DNA of 64,000 nt from Ornithinibacillus bavariensis (lineage in GTDB: Bacteria > Bacillota > Bacilli > Bacillales > Amphibacillaceae). Positions 34,090-50,621 of the stretch are shown here, piece by piece (position 1 is the first letter of the stretch; every line of letters starts with the position of its first letter). The stretch lies in the NCBI RefSeq assembly GCF_018333235.1, contig NZ_BORP01000001.1, positions 930,001 to 994,000 of the forward strand, read 5' to 3'. The notes under the pieces are model-generated. The model saw nothing but the letters and a program-made list of their open reading frames with translations, did no database searches and was not told where the DNA came from. A program made the position numbers and the translations under genes.

Positions 34090-34899
34090 CTATTGTAACA
34101 ATAATAGACTTAAAGCCATTAATGCCATTCCACTTATTACCCCATAGATGGACACATGGGCTTCATCAAACTTCTTTGCAGCAGGTAATAACTCATCAAG
34201 TGAGATAAATACCATAATACCAGCAACAGCAGCGAAGATAACGCCAAACATGATGTCCGACAAATATGGCATTAGAATTAGAAATGCAACTAATGCCCCA
34301 ATAGGCTCTGCAAGTCCTGACAAGAATGAAAATTTAAAGGCTTTTTTCTTATCACCTGTTGCAAAATAGATTGGTACGGAAACAGCTATTCCTTCTGGTA
34401 TATTATGAATCGCGATTGCAACAGCAATTGCAAGTCCTAGTGCCGGATCTTGAATAGCTGAAACAAAGGTTGCTATTCCTTCTGGAAAGTTATGAATCCC
34501 AATTGCTAAAGCGGTGAATACCCCCATTTTTAATAATTCAGGATTGTTAGTTATCGCACCATTGGCTTTCATATCCTCTACTTTTTTGATTTCATGAGGA
34601 TTCGAGCCTTTTGGGACAAAGCGATCGATCAAAGCAATCAAAAGCATCCCAGCAAAAAAAGAGCTAACAGTTAGCCACCTACCACCATCTTTTCCTAATT
34701 CTTGTACCAAGGAATCCTGGGCTTTAAAAAAGATATCTACCATTGAGACATAAATCATCACACCTGCTGAAAATCCAAGTGCAAAGGATAAAAATTTCGT
34801 ATTCGTTGTTTTCGTGAAAAATGCTAACAAACTACCAATACCTGTTGCCAAACCTGCAAATAATGTGAACAGAAATGCAAGCAATACGTCGTGTGACAT
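34090..34899 (-). CDS. zupT: ZIP-family divalent metal transporter ZupT
   Basis: A membrane importer of zinc and other divalent metals, 269 residues with about eight TM segments. The two metal-binding motifs are HNFPEGIATF in TM4 and HNIPEGIAVS in TM5, as in ZupT. It sits between rnr and smpB, which are adjacent in B. subtilis, and has its own terminator, so it is an insertion into that conserved block. The ribosome binding site GAGGAGAAG precedes the ATG. Confidence 0.9.
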   Translation of the reverse strand: MSHDVLLAFLFTLFAGLATGIGSLLAFFTKTTNTKFLSFALGFSAGVMIYVSMVDIFFKAQDSLVQELGKDGGRWLTVSSFFAGMLLIALIDRFVPKGSNPHEIKKVEDMKANGAITNNPELLKMGVFTALAIGIHNFPEGIATFVSAIQDPALGLAIAVAIAIHNIPEGIAVSVPIYFATGDKKKAFKFSFLSGLAEPIGALVAFLILMPYLSDIMFGVIFAAVAGIMVFISLDELLPAAKKFDEAHVSIYGVISGMALMALSLLLLQ

Positions 34900-35071
34900 G
34901 TATTCTTCTCCTCTTAATGTTGTACTAACATATCTTTTTTGACTTAGGGAAACATTTATAAGATTATATTATTCGGAGTAGCAAAAAAGTGCAATAAAAA
35001 TTTATTTAATAAAAAAGACTAATTCTGCTTACTCGACAGAATTAGTCTATACAGCTATTCATATAATGTAA

Positions 35072-37345
35072 CTATTTTCGTTTACGTGTCTTCGGCTTCT
35101 TTGATTTTTGTGAGCCTTTTACTGCTTTTCCGTTCCCTTTGCTTTTACCGTTTAGTGATCCTGATTTCTTTCCAGCTTTCCCTCGCTCAGCAGCATCGAG
35201 ATTCCGCTTCTTTCCGCCACCAACTATTTCGAAATCAATGGCATACTCATCCATATTAACACTTGTACAACGAACCTTAACCTCTTGTCCTATCCGATAA
35301 ACCTTTCCTGTACGTTCGCCAATCATCGCATAATGTCGCTCATCAAAATGATAGTAATCATCGGTTAAATAACTGACATGCACAAGTCCTTCAATCGTGT
35401 TTTCTAATTCAACAAAAAGCCCAAAGCTTGTCACCGAACTTATAACAGCAGGAAATTCTTCTCCAATTCTTTCCTGCATATATTCTGCTTTTTTCAAATC
35501 ATCTGTATCTCTTTCTGCATCAACGGCTTTCCGTTCTTGTTCGGATGAATGTCTTGCAATCTCAGGAAGCTTCTCCTTCCATGTACCAATTGTCTTACTA
35601 TCCAAGCTCTTATCAATGAGATAGGTCCGAATTAATCGATGGACAATTAAGTCTGGATAACGCCGAATTGGTGACGTAAAATGGGTATAAAATTCCGTTG
35701 CTAAGCCAAAATGTCCGACACTCTGCGGATCATATTTCGCTTGCTTCATGGAACGGAGCATTAGCTTGGATATAATCATTTCCTCTGGCTTTCCTTCTGC
35801 ATCCTCTAATACCTTTTGCAGACTTTGCGGATGGATTTCATTCGCGGTTCCTTTTACCCTGTAGCCAAGACCACCTAGAAATTCAAAGAAATGCTGTAGC
35901 TTACTTTGATCGGGGTCCTCATGGATACGATGAATAAATGGAACTTCCATCCAGTGAAAATGCTCAGCAATTGTTTCATTAGCTGCTAGCATGAATTCCT
36001 CAATTAATCGTTCGGCAACCGACCGTTCACGAATAACGACATCTGTTGCTTTACCACCTTTATCAACCAGTACCTGTGCTTCTTTAAAGTCAAAGTCAAT
36101 AGCACCACGCCCCATGCGCTTAGCACGTAGAATGGACGCAAGTTTTTCCATTTGTTCAAACATCGGAACGAGTAGTTTATATTTCTCACGAAGCTCCTCA
36201 TCCTTATCTACAAGGATACTATTGACATCACGATAAGTCATTCGTTCCGTCGTTTTTATTACACTTTGAAAAATCTCATGGTTAACTACTTTTCCTGTGG
36301 GATCAATTTCCATCTCACAGCCAAGAGTAAGCCTATCAACCTGAGGATTTAAGGAACATATTCCGTTCGATAAACGATGTGGAATCATCGGAATGACACG
36401 GTCAACTAAATAGACACTTGTCCCACGCTCAAAGGCTTCCTTATCTATCGGTGAACCTTCTGTTACATAATAACTGACATCAGCAATATAAACGCCTAGC
36501 TTATAGTTTCCATTTTCAAGCTTCTTAACACTGACTGCATCGTCTAAATCCTTTGCATCTGCCCCGTCAATTGTTACAATCACTTCATTACGCAAATCTC
36601 GGCGATTTTTTAGCTCTGATGGATCTATTTCATCAGGAGTATTTAATGCCTGCTCTAAAACCTCCGCTGAGAAATCCATCTTAATTCCATGCTTATATAT
36701 AATCGAAATAATATCAATTCCAGGGTCATTTTTATGACCAAGAATTTGAATAATTTCTCCTTCCGCACTCATACGGTTCTCTGGATATTTCGTAATCCTT
36801 GCTATAACCTTATGTCCATCGACTGCACCATTCATTTTTCCCTTTGGGATAAAAATATCATTGGGAATCCGCTTATCATCTGCAATAACAAATCCAAAAG
36901 CTCTGTTATCCTCAAATGTTCCCACTACCTCTGTGATAGCACGTTCTAAGATACGAATGACCGTACCCTCTGGTCGACTTCCAGTAATATCACGTTTTTC
37001 AATTCGCACTAATACACGGTCATTGTTCATGGCAGAAGCCAAATCAGAATGATGAATATATACATCTGTTTCAGTCTCATCATCTGGGATTAAAAAGGCA
37101 AATCCCTTTGCATGCATTTGGATTTTACCCCGGATTAAATTCATTTTTTCTGGCAATCCGAAACGATTCTTTCTCGTGCGAACAAGCTCTCCATTATGTT
37201 CTAACTCATTTAAGGCTTTCACTAATTCCTTGAACTCAACTGCATCAGTTATTTCTAATATTTCTTCTAATTCATCAACTGCCAGTGGTTTGGAATCATA
37301 TGTATTAAAAAAGTCCCGTAAACGATCTAGCATTATTTCACTCAC
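35072..37345 (-). CDS. rnr: Ribonuclease R
   Basis: A 3'-5' processive exoribonuclease that degrades structured RNA, including faulty mRNA freed by tmRNA. In order: a helix-turn-helix-like region, cold-shock/OB domains, the RNB catalytic domain with its metal-binding Asp cluster in [19 protein letters not shown], an S1 domain (about 630-710, [20 protein letters not shown]) and a Lys/Arg-rich tail ending KKPKTRKRK. The length (757) fits. The GTG start at 37345 has AGAGGGTG upstream. It is next to the esterase gene as in B. subtilis. Confidence 0.96.
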   Translation of the reverse strand: MSEIMLDRLRDFFNTYDSKPLAVDELEEILEITDAVEFKELVKALNELEHNGELVRTRKNRFGLPEKMNLIRGKIQMHAKGFAFLIPDDETETDVYIHHSDLASAMNNDRVLVRIEKRDITGSRPEGTVIRILERAITEVVGTFEDNRAFGFVIADDKRIPNDIFIPKGKMNGAVDGHKVIARITKYPENRMSAEGEIIQILGHKNDPGIDIISIIYKHGIKMDFSAEVLEQALNTPDEIDPSELKNRRDLRNEVIVTIDGADAKDLDDAVSVKKLENGNYKLGVYIADVSYYVTEGSPIDKEAFERGTSVYLVDRVIPMIPHRLSNGICSLNPQVDRLTLGCEMEIDPTGKVVNHEIFQSVIKTTERMTYRDVNSILVDKDEELREKYKLLVPMFEQMEKLASILRAKRMGRGAIDFDFKEAQVLVDKGGKATDVVIRERSVAERLIEEFMLAANETIAEHFHWMEVPFIHRIHEDPDQSKLQHFFEFLGGLGYRVKGTANEIHPQSLQKVLEDAEGKPEEMIISKLMLRSMKQAKYDPQSVGHFGLATEFYTHFTSPIRRYPDLIVHRLIRTYLIDKSLDSKTIGTWKEKLPEIARHSSEQERKAVDAERDTDDLKKAEYMQERIGEEFPAVISSVTSFGLFVELENTIEGLVHVSYLTDDYYHFDERHYAMIGERTGKVYRIGQEVKVRCTSVNMDEYAIDFEIVGGGKKRNLDAAERGKAGKKSGSLNGKSKGNGKAVKGSQKSKKPKTRKRK

Positions 37346-37385
37346 GAAAACACCCTCTTTCTCTTCACTAACTTTACTATTATTG

Positions 37386-38132
37386 TTAGTTTTCCCAATC
37401 TAGTGATTCTAAAAACTGAAGAATATCATCATGTAACTGTTCTTTTTCTTTATCGATTGTAATAACATGACCTGATTCCTCGTACCACTTAATTTCCTTT
37501 CGATCTGCTTCTACATTCTCATAAATATATGTAGCACTTTTCGTGTCAATCATTTTATCTAATCTTGCCTGAACAACCATTGTAGGTGTATAAATCATAT
37601 CCACATGGTTTTTAACACTGGTAATCGTTTTTCCTAATTCATGAAACATCGGGCTAGAATTTTCCATTAAGTATGAGACTTCTTTTTCAATGGTGTTTTC
37701 ATCCTTACCCTCTAATTGCTTATACTCCTTAGAAAACGCCTGGAATCCAGCGGTTAGCTGACTTTCATTGTTGAAGTACATTGGCGCACACATAGGGATT
37801 ACAGCTTTTACGTTTTCCATATATGCTAACTTCAGACTGAATACACCACCTAATGACAGGCCTGCAACAGCTATCTCATTATAGCCCAAATCCTTCAAAT
37901 ACCGGAAAGCCTTTTGGACATCTTCCCACCACTGCTCTGGTCTTGTTTGAATTAATTCCTCTGGTGGCAGTCCATGTCCGCGATAAATTGGTGCATGTGA
38001 TGTATAACCATTTCGTTCTAGGAAACGACCAAGCATACGTACATCTGCTGTATGACCTGTAAACCCATGCAATAATAAAACGGCTCTTGGGCCTCGTTCA
38101 AAAGTAAATGGCTTTGGTTGAATAACTTTCAT
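37386..38132 (-). CDS. est: Carboxylesterase of the Est30 / YvaK type
   Basis: A cytosolic alpha/beta hydrolase of 248 residues. The nucleophile is in [13 protein letters not shown] (G-x-S-x-G), the oxyanion region in [16 protein letters not shown], and the His in [10 protein letters not shown]. The closest known enzyme is Geobacillus Est30, and the position between secG and rnr matches B. subtilis yvaK. AGGAGATTTAGTGAA precedes the ATG. Confidence 0.92.
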   Translation of the reverse strand: MKVIQPKPFTFERGPRAVLLLHGFTGHTADVRMLGRFLERNGYTSHAPIYRGHGLPPEELIQTRPEQWWEDVQKAFRYLKDLGYNEIAVAGLSLGGVFSLKLAYMENVKAVIPMCAPMYFNNESQLTAGFQAFSKEYKQLEGKDENTIEKEVSYLMENSSPMFHELGKTITSVKNHVDMIYTPTMVVQARLDKMIDTKSATYIYENVEADRKEIKWYEESGHVITIDKEKEQLHDDILQFLESLDWEN

Positions 38133-38305
38133 TTCACTAAATCTCCTTATTTATACTATATACTGTACCCTTTATTCATTAATCTACACATGAGAAATGC
38201 ACTTCTAGGCATGTTTCGGGTTTATTTAATAATAAATGAAAACAAGGTCCACCCCTTGCCTTAATAGGAAGAAACGGTCTTACGATTTTTTTCTTTCTAT
38301 CAACC

Positions 38306-39002
38306 AATAATTATCCGCCCGTAAAACGGGCGGTTTTAGTTTCGCCCTATAAGGGCACTTTACCAACGAGGCCCCTAAAGGGGCTTTTTGAATTGACCGT
38401 CAACCGTTTATCTTCCTATACTTCTTTAAATGGATCGACGTATTCTCGTTTACTCATATTGTCTCGCAAACGATCCTCTGATTCTTGCTCTCGAATGTAT
38501 TTAGCTATTGTTTTTTCATTGAGCCCTACCGTACTTACGTAATATCCTTTAGCCCAAAAAGTTCTATTCCCATGACTATATTTTAAGTTTGCATGTCTAT
38601 CATAGATCATTAAAGAACTTTTACCTTTTAGATACCCCATGAAGTACGATACTGACATCTTTGGTGGAATTTTCACTAACATATGAATGTGATCTGGCAT
38701 TGCATGTGCTTCTATGATTTCTACATCTTTCATCTCACATAAACGTCTTAAAATCGCCCCGATGTCTTTCCTTAACTTACCATATACTACTTTCCTTCTG
38801 TATTTTGGTATAAAGACTATATGATACTTACAATTCCATCGGGTGTGTGATAAACTATTGTCACTCGACATGAGTAGATCTCCTCTCGTTTTTTAGATTT
38901 GGTTTGACGGCCATCTCTATTATACGATTGGAGATTCTTTTGTTACATCCCTAGAAGGTTTATTTTCACACAGGCAGAGCCTGTGGTTTTAAAAGCATTA
39001 AT
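38306..39002 (-). mobile_element. IS200-type insertion sequence, copy 2
   Basis: It is 697 bp long like copy 1 (18943-19639) and in the same orientation, with only a few base differences (for example AGA instead of ATA in the loop of the CACAGGC hairpin). It separates secG from the esterase gene. On the minus strand it begins at the T-run of the secG terminator, mirroring copy 1. Confidence 0.9.
38416..38871 (-). CDS. tnpA: IS200/IS605-family transposase TnpA
   Basis: A 151-residue HUH transposase identical to the copy at 19053-19508 except Tyr for His in SLMIYDRHA. The HUH motif DHIHMLV and the Tyr-bearing C-terminal helix are intact, so it may be active. No accessory gene is present. Confidence 0.93.
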   Translation of the reverse strand: MSSDNSLSHTRWNCKYHIVFIPKYRRKVVYGKLRKDIGAILRRLCEMKDVEIIEAHAMPDHIHMLVKIPPKMSVSYFMGYLKGKSSLMIYDRHANLKYSHGNRTFWAKGYYVSTVGLNEKTIAKYIREQESEDRLRDNMSKREYVDPFKEV

Positions 39003-39006
39003 AAAA

Positions 39007-39034
39007 AACCCTTATCACTAGTTGTGATAAGAGT
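39007..39034 (-). terminator. secG terminator
   Basis: AACCCTTATCAC pairs with GTGATAAGAGTT with one mismatch; six T residues follow on the minus strand, then the IS200 end. Confidence 0.75.
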
Positions 39035-39043
39035 TACTTTAAA

Positions 39044-39277
39044 CTATTGTAAAACATATGCACTTATAAAAGCTAGAATAAAGAATAATACTCCCGTAAT
39101 AATTGTCATTCTGTGTAATACTAAGTCTATTCCTCTAGCCTTTTGCTTTCCAAATAATTGTTCTGCACCACCAGAGATTGCTCCAGATAGGCCCTCACTT
39201 TTACCACTTTGTAATAGAACTAAAACAATCATAATAATTGCATCAAGCACTAGTAGAAAATTTACAAAACTAGCCAT
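39044..39277 (-). CDS. secG: Protein-export membrane protein SecG
   Basis: A small subunit of the SecYEG translocon, 77 residues with two TM segments (about 3-22 and 55-75). The signature is [25 protein letters not shown] followed by the second TM; this Gln-Ser-Gly loop is highly conserved. The ATG at 39277 gives the standard N-terminus [18 protein letters not shown] lies 13 nt upstream, a long spacing. It begins the secG-esterase-rnr-smpB-ssrA cluster. Confidence 0.95.
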   Translation of the reverse strand: MASFVNFLLVLDAIIMIVLVLLQSGKSEGLSGAISGGAEQLFGKQKARGIDLVLHRMTIITGVLFFILAFISAYVLQ

Positions 39278-39439
39278 GTTCCCATGACACCTCCTGAACA
39301 TATCGGACAGTAACTATTCCTACTTTAGCATAATTTTGAATAATTTATCAAGCTATTTTTCGAAAAAGGACCAGACAAATAGAATTTATACGCGCTATCT
39401 ATTATGATGGAAGAAATAGAAATAATAGAGGTGATTCAT

Positions 39440-40384
39440 GTGAAAGCTACCTTTTGGATGAAGTCAGTAGATGAAACAGAAATATATGTTGAAAAATGGT
39501 TTGAAGAAAGTAAGGAGCCTAAGGCCATTGTCCAAATTGCTCACGGTATGACAGAGCACATTCAACGATATCATGACTTTGTACAATTTTTAGTACGAAA
39601 TGGGATATACGTATATGGAAATGACCATAGAGGACACGGAAAAACAGGGCAAAAGCAAGAGCTAATGGGCTACTTTTCAGAAGCGGATGGATTTGAAAAA
39701 ACGACCAATGATCTACATCAAATCACCCAACTGATAAAAAAAGCGTATCCGGACAAACCTATTTTCCTTCTTGGTCATAGTATGGGATCCTTTTTATCTA
39801 GAAACTACATCCAAACATATGCCAGTGATATAGCAGGGGTCATACTATCTGGCACTGGTTATTATCCAAAGGCAACAGCTACTTTTGGAAAGCTACTAGC
39901 ATCCCGACTATCTCCAAAAAAGAAATCACCATTCATGAATAAATTAGCATTTGGGACCTTTAATCGGAAAATAATAAATCAAAAAACACCATTTGATTGG
40001 TTAACAAGAGATGATGCTGTCGTACAGGCTTATTTAGAGGATAGCTTATGTGGGTACATCCCAACAGCACGCTTTTTCTTCGATCTCATGACCGGGCTTT
40101 TATGGATTCATTCTCCAGAGCGGAACAATCAAATACGGAAGGACTTGCCGATGTTCATCATCAGTGGGGATCAAGATCCAGTAGGGAACTATGGAAAAGG
40201 TGTTTGGAAAACGGCATCCATGTACAAGTCATTAGGTATAGAGCATATCACTGTGTCTCTGATAGAGGGAGCACGTCATGAGGTTTTAAATGAAATTAAC
40301 AAAGAAGAAATCTATGAAGAAATTCTAAACTGGATAATCAAGCAAATTGCAACATATTTTTCCAGTAAAGCGGTTTCAAAATGA
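39440..40384 (+). CDS. Alpha/beta hydrolase, monoacylglycerol lipase-like
   Basis: A cytosolic serine hydrolase (Hydrolase_4 group) of 314 residues. VQIAHGMTEHIQRYHDFVQ gives the oxyanion loop, DHRGHGKTG the typical N-terminal signature, LLGHSMGSFLSR the nucleophile elbow, SGDQDPVGN the Asp, and EGARHEVLNE the His. The GTG at 39440 follows GAGGTG by 6 nt; the upstream in-frame ATG at 39404 has no site. Likely substrates are acylglycerols or lysophospholipids. Confidence 0.85.
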   Translation: MKATFWMKSVDETEIYVEKWFEESKEPKAIVQIAHGMTEHIQRYHDFVQFLVRNGIYVYGNDHRGHGKTGQKQELMGYFSEADGFEKTTNDLHQITQLIKKAYPDKPIFLLGHSMGSFLSRNYIQTYASDIAGVILSGTGYYPKATATFGKLLASRLSPKKKSPFMNKLAFGTFNRKIINQKTPFDWLTRDDAVVQAYLEDSLCGYIPTARFFFDLMTGLLWIHSPERNNQIRKDLPMFIISGDQDPVGNYGKGVWKTASMYKSLGIEHITVSLIEGARHEVLNEINKEEIYEEILNWIIKQIATYFSSKAVSK

Positions 40385-40485
40385 ACTTTTTGTTGCAAGA
40401 TGATGTATTGCTTGAATCCATACCTTTATACAGGTAACATATAGTAGATAACGTATAGATTTGTAATGAAAGGAAGTAAAAAGTC

Positions 40486-42198
40486 ATGACGAACATCCAA
40501 GGAATTGCAGCCTCATCTGGAATTGCTATTGCAAAAGCCTACCAGCTGGTTACACCAGATTTATCCTATACTGTAAAAGAAATAGATAATCCTGATAACG
40601 AAATACAGCGTCTAGAACAGGCACTTGAGGTTTCCAAACAAGAGCTCGAAAAAATAAAAGCACATACACTAAAAGAACTTGGTGAAGAGCATGCAGAAAT
40701 TTTCTCTGCGCACCTACTTGTTCTAAGTGACCCAGAGCTTATCAATCCAATTAAGGACAAAATTAATAACGATAAAACAATGGCCGAAGCTGCACTTGAA
40801 GATGTTGCTAATATGTTTATCGGTATGTTTGAAAGCATGGATAATGAATATATGCGCGAGCGTGCAGCTGATATTCGCGATGTAACAAAACGAGTAATGG
40901 CACATTTACTTGGCGTTTCTTTCCCTAACCCTGCTTTAATTGATGAAGAGGTAATAGTCATTGCAAATGATTTAACTCCTTCTGATACTGCACAGCTTAA
41001 TCGTCAATTTGTTAAAGGATTTGCGACAGACATCGGTGGACGTACTTCCCATTCAGCTATTATGGCACGTTCATTAGAAATTCCAGCAGTAGTTGGTACG
41101 AAGGAAGTAACAAAATCCGTTTCTCAAGATGAAATCGTTATTATTGATGGAATTGACGGAAACGTCGTGATTAATCCAACAGAGGAAGAACTAAACGAAT
41201 ACAAAGCAAAACAAGAAAACTTTGCAAAACAACAAGCTCTTTGGGCTCAATTAAAGGACGAGCCTACATTTACTGCTGATGGTGAACAGATTGAACTTGT
41301 CGGTAATATCGGCACTCCAAATGATGTTACAGGTGTTCTAAACAACGGTGGTGAAGGTGTTGGTCTATATCGTACAGAATTCCTATACATGGGTAAAAGT
41401 GAATTACCGTCTGAAGATGAGCAATTTGAAGCATATAAATCTGTTTTAGAGCAAATGGGAGACAAGCCTGTAGTTGTTCGTACACTGGATGTTGGTGGAG
41501 ATAAGGAGCTACCATACCTTGATTTACCAAAAGAAATGAATCCATTCCTAGGCTTCCGAGCTATCCGATTCTGCCTAGAAAATGAACATGTTTTCCGTCC
41601 ACAGCTACGAGCGCTTCTTCGTGCTAGTGTTTATGGTAACCTAAAGATAATGTTTCCAATGATTGCTACACTTGAGGAATTCCGTAAAGCAAAAGCGATT
41701 TTATTAGAAGAAAAAGAAAACCTAAAGCAAGAAGGACATTCCGTATCGGATGATATTGAAGTTGGAATTATGGTAGAAATCCCATCCACAGCTGTTATCG
41801 CGAAACAATTTGCGAAAGAGGTTGATTTCTTCAGTGTCGGAACAAATGACCTAGTTCAATATACAATGGCAGCTGACCGTATGAATGAACAAGTATCCTA
41901 TTTGTATCAACCATATCATCCAGCTATCCTAAACCTAGTAAATAATGTCATTGAGGCTGCACATAGTGAAGGAAAATGGGCTGGTATGTGTGGAGAAATG
42001 GCAGGAGATCCAATTGCTATTCCAATCCTACTTGGCTTAGGACTTGATGAATTTAGTATGAGTGCTACATCCATTCTTCCAGCTCGAACACAGCTAAAGA
42101 ATATCTCGAAGAAAGAAATGGCTTCTTATAAGGATAAATTACTTTCTATGTCCACTGCTGAAGAGGTTGTTGCATTTGTAAAAGAAAAAACAGAATAA
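40486..42198 (+). CDS. ptsI: Phosphoenolpyruvate-protein phosphotransferase (PTS Enzyme I)
   Basis: The first protein of the sugar phosphotransferase system; it takes phosphate from PEP and passes it to HPr. The 570-residue protein has the HPr-binding helical domain (about 40-140), the phosphohistidine domain with His189 in [16 protein letters not shown], and the C-terminal PEP-binding barrel ([37 protein letters not shown]). It is normally preceded by ptsH, which is absent here. A terminator follows (42210-42240). Confidence 0.96.
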   Translation: MTNIQGIAASSGIAIAKAYQLVTPDLSYTVKEIDNPDNEIQRLEQALEVSKQELEKIKAHTLKELGEEHAEIFSAHLLVLSDPELINPIKDKINNDKTMAEAALEDVANMFIGMFESMDNEYMRERAADIRDVTKRVMAHLLGVSFPNPALIDEEVIVIANDLTPSDTAQLNRQFVKGFATDIGGRTSHSAIMARSLEIPAVVGTKEVTKSVSQDEIVIIDGIDGNVVINPTEEELNEYKAKQENFAKQQALWAQLKDEPTFTADGEQIELVGNIGTPNDVTGVLNNGGEGVGLYRTEFLYMGKSELPSEDEQFEAYKSVLEQMGDKPVVVRTLDVGGDKELPYLDLPKEMNPFLGFRAIRFCLENEHVFRPQLRALLRASVYGNLKIMFPMIATLEEFRKAKAILLEEKENLKQEGHSVSDDIEVGIMVEIPSTAVIAKQFAKEVDFFSVGTNDLVQYTMAADRMNEQVSYLYQPYHPAILNLVNNVIEAAHSEGKWAGMCGEMAGDPIAIPILLGLGLDEFSMSATSILPARTQLKNISKKEMASYKDKLLSMSTAEEVVAFVKEKTE

Positions 42199-42209
42199 GT
42201 AAGCTAATA

Positions 42210-42240
42210 GAAGAGCAGAAAATATTTCCCTGCTCTTCTT
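42210..42240 (+). terminator. ptsI terminator
   Basis: GAAGAGCAG pairs with CTGCTCTTC, followed by TTACTTT. Confidence 0.75.
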
Positions 42241-42253
42241 ACTTTGTGAATAA

Positions 42254-42829
42254 TTATTCTATTATCTGCATTTTATCTGTTATGGATGTCCTCCCTTTAT
42301 TCCTTGGAACCTTCTTTGGATAACCAATCTGAAGTACTGCAGCAATTTTCGATTTGTTTGCATCTAGTTCAATATCCGAATAGAATCCAGGGTCATGCAT
42401 ATAAGGAGTAATCGTCCAAAGCATTCCCACCCCAAATTCCCAAGCTGCGAGCTGAGAATTTTGTATAAATGCACAGACAGCAGCATATTCTTCTTCATAT
42501 CGGACAGGATCCTCTTCTTTTTCAAAATATATTACTGCATGGTGGGGAATACTGTGAAGAAAACTCTTCATGGAATCTATCATTTTGATTGTTTTCGGAT
42601 CATTGCTATTACGAATCATCCCAATTCGCTGATAGCTTCTGATTATTGCATGAATAAGCGTATCTTTACCATCTCTTTGATATAGCTTCATCTGCCATGG
42701 TTCTTTCATATAGTGGGTAGGTGCATAGGAACCATATGTGAAAATCTCTCTTAATAGCTCGATATCTACCTCTTTTTCTTCAAAAGTATGAATACTACGC
42801 CGTTCTTTTATTGTTCTTAGTACTGTCAT
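42254..42829 (-). CDS. Nitroreductase-family FMN protein
   Basis: A cytosolic FMN-dependent NAD(P)H oxidoreductase of 191 residues. TIKERRSIHTFEEKEVD is the FMN-binding N-terminus (R-R-S), SYAPTHYMKEPWQMKLY the second FMN region, and QIGYPKKVPRNKGR the C-terminal loop. The physiological substrate is unknown. The ATG at 42829 gives the family N-terminus; an in-frame ATG at 42850 lacks a ribosome binding site. Confidence 0.85.
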   Translation of the reverse strand: MTVLRTIKERRSIHTFEEKEVDIELLREIFTYGSYAPTHYMKEPWQMKLYQRDGKDTLIHAIIRSYQRIGMIRNSNDPKTIKMIDSMKSFLHSIPHHAVIYFEKEEDPVRYEEEYAAVCAFIQNSQLAAWEFGVGMLWTITPYMHDPGFYSDIELDANKSKIAAVLQIGYPKKVPRNKGRTSITDKMQIIE

Positions 42830-42869
42830 GTCCCCATTCCCTTTCTCCATAGTAGATTCAAAGAGTTAT

Positions 42870-43136
42870 CTACTCCCTACTGTTTAGCATTTTATAATAA
42901 ACTAGAAAGATAGCAATAAGGTTAATACTGAAAAGAATTCCACCAGTTACTACAAATTTAATCGTATTCGCCTTTATTTTAAATTCATATAAAGAAGAGT
43001 CAACATAATCATATTTTGCCAGCCAACCATCAGCAATAGAAATACCGAAGTTATCGCTGAAGCATATGAATATTAACCCAACAATTCCTAGTATTGAAAA
43101 TAAAGACATTAATCCATTAAATCTCTCCGTTTTCAT
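42870..43136 (-). CDS. Small two-TM membrane protein (88 aa)
   Basis: Hydrophobic segments at about 9-28 and 60-84 flank a polar domain of about 30 residues. AAGGAGG lies 7 nt before the ATG. No family is recognised. It lies 41 nt upstream of the nitroreductase gene in the same direction, so they may be co-transcribed. Confidence 0.6.
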   Translation of the reverse strand: MKTERFNGLMSLFSILGIVGLIFICFSDNFGISIADGWLAKYDYVDSSLYEFKIKANTIKFVVTGGILFSINLIAIFLVYYKMLNSRE

Positions 43137-43340
43137 ATTCAGCCTCCTTGTTATACCTTCTATTCTCCCTACAATCCATCAACTATATTAATAGTACCAT
43201 TCTAAATAAAGGTTAGTTATTATAAATTTTAATTTTATCTAAAATATACTTAGAATCCACCAAAAAATGACCTCCATCATGATAGTGATTGGAGAGTCAT
43301 TCTAATATCGTTTTGATAATTAGGTTTACAAGTACACTTT

Positions 43341-44312
43341 TTAAAATCGTTGTCCTGTCATTGTCGTCATGAAATTTGTAAAAAATAGTTTATAATCAAA
43401 ATCAAAGGCAATTCGGTGTTTTTTAATTTCTTTTTCCGTTTCTTTAGCAAGATTTCCAAATGAACGGATATCGGCAATGCTTTGCCCTCTTTCTGTGCCT
43501 TTCGTAGCTTGGACAACATGAACAGGATATGTTTCAAATGTGAACATATTCTCTAGATTGACAGCCATCAGCGTAAGCACGTCATGCATTGGACTTCCTT
43601 GGACATTCGGATCCCGCTTCTTATAATAGTTATAGTAATAATCAATCATTGGTTTAAAGATAGGAATACTTCCCATTCGATCAATATAATCAACCATTTC
43701 AGGTGTGACAATAGCCCGTTCGGTAACATTTAGAGGGATGATTGTCACTTTATCAAAATACGTTAACACAATCTCAGCTGCTACTGGATCACCATGGAAA
43801 TTAGCCTCCGATACAGCGGTCACATTTCCCGGAACCCAAAAGGCACCACCCATTACAATTATTTCTTTTATTTTATTCATAGTATCTGGATATAGTAGAA
43901 ACATGGTAGCAAGAGAAGTTAACCTGCCAATATTGACAATATATAGTTCCTCACCATATTGATTAATAATATCAATGATTCGAAAAAAGTTCTCAAAAGT
44001 AATACCATCCTGGATGTTTTGTGGGATAATTGGTCCAAGTCCATACTCCCCATGAATCTCTGGAAAGTATTCAACTGTCTCGGCTGTCATCGGATTTTTC
44101 GCACCTGCAATAATAGCTGTCCTCTGTGCTTCACTCGAAGAAAAAATCTGTTCCTGTAAATATTGAACGGTGGCAAGTGCCTTTTCACGTGGAATATTGC
44201 CATAATCGGTGACAATTCCAACTAAATCAATATTTTCATTAAGGTAGCCATATATTAATGCAACTATATCATCAATACCAATGTCTCCAAATAGTAATAC
44301 CTTCTTGCCCAC
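43341..44312 (-). CDS. Nucleoside hydrolase (IunH family)
   Basis: It should hydrolyse ribonucleosides to base and ribose; about 323 residues. The N-terminal calcium motif is altered: LLFGDIGIDDIVAL replaces the usual DxDxGxDD, with the first Asp missing, a form also seen in a Bacillus subfamily. GAFWVPGNVTAVSEANFHGDP and SPMHDVLTLMAV carry the other conserved Asn/Asp residues. The GTG at 44312 places the motif at the true N-terminus with GAGAGG about 10 nt upstream; an in-frame ATG at 44447 would add 45 residues not typical of the family. Confidence 0.75.
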   Translation of the reverse strand: MGKKVLLFGDIGIDDIVALIYGYLNENIDLVGIVTDYGNIPREKALATVQYLQEQIFSSSEAQRTAIIAGAKNPMTAETVEYFPEIHGEYGLGPIIPQNIQDGITFENFFRIIDIINQYGEELYIVNIGRLTSLATMFLLYPDTMNKIKEIIVMGGAFWVPGNVTAVSEANFHGDPVAAEIVLTYFDKVTIIPLNVTERAIVTPEMVDYIDRMGSIPIFKPMIDYYYNYYKKRDPNVQGSPMHDVLTLMAVNLENMFTFETYPVHVVQATKGTERGQSIADIRSFGNLAKETEKEIKKHRIAFDFDYKLFFTNFMTTMTGQRF

Positions 44313-44528
44313 ATATTTTCTTCCTCTCAGGAAATTGTTCTTTTTATAACCTATTGTTTGGAGAAATTGTCCCGTGACAATTATATTTGGGGTGGAGTTT
44401 TGCTTAAAACTCATCCTTTGTTCTTTCTTCTTAATTTCTCCAGTCATTTATTTGTATTTCCTCTTCCCTTTTTATTCTCTACAACAATTACTAAGGCATT
44501 CCTTCAAAAAGCTAAGAACTACTTTATA

Positions 44529-44574
44529 AAAAAAAAAGCACCCTAAAAATTAGATTTCTCCAACTTTTAGGGCA
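44529..44574 (-). terminator. Terminator of the glycolytic operon
   Basis: CCCTAAAA (44541-44548) pairs with TTTTAGGG (44565-44572); a long T-run follows on the minus strand. Confidence 0.85.
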
Positions 44575-44594
44575 CAGACTACTTCTATGATATC

Positions 44595-49403
<4,809 letters not shown>

Positions 49404-49527
49404 TTCGATTTACCTCCCAACATTATGTAAGCATTACTTGATAGGTTTCCCTTAAGTTACGTCCATACTCATTTTATAAAAAGCCATAAAGGAATGGAAG
49501 TAATACCTTGCGACAAACATGAGAAAA

Positions 49528-49547
49528 GGAGGAGAATTTGCTCCTCC
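49528..49547 (-). terminator. Hairpin between gapA and pgk
   Basis: GGAGGAG (49528-49534) pairs with CTCCTCC (49541-49547), with flanking AAA/TTT extending it; TTTTCTC follows on the minus strand. It may terminate part of the transcripts. Confidence 0.65.
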
Positions 49548-49572
49548 GCCTTTTCACTAATTCATCTTTATA

Positions 49573-50592
<1,020 letters not shown>

Positions 50593-50621
50593 CTAAAAAT
50601 TCTCTAATCTTAAAAATTATT

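Noticed and set aside
35072-37403. Several plus-strand open frames of 65-86 codons within rnr
   Set aside because: All are antisense shadows of a well-supported gene with no ribosome binding sites.
40566-41545. Minus-strand frames inside ptsI
   Set aside because: They are Ser/Leu-rich shadow frames of the ptsI coding sequence.
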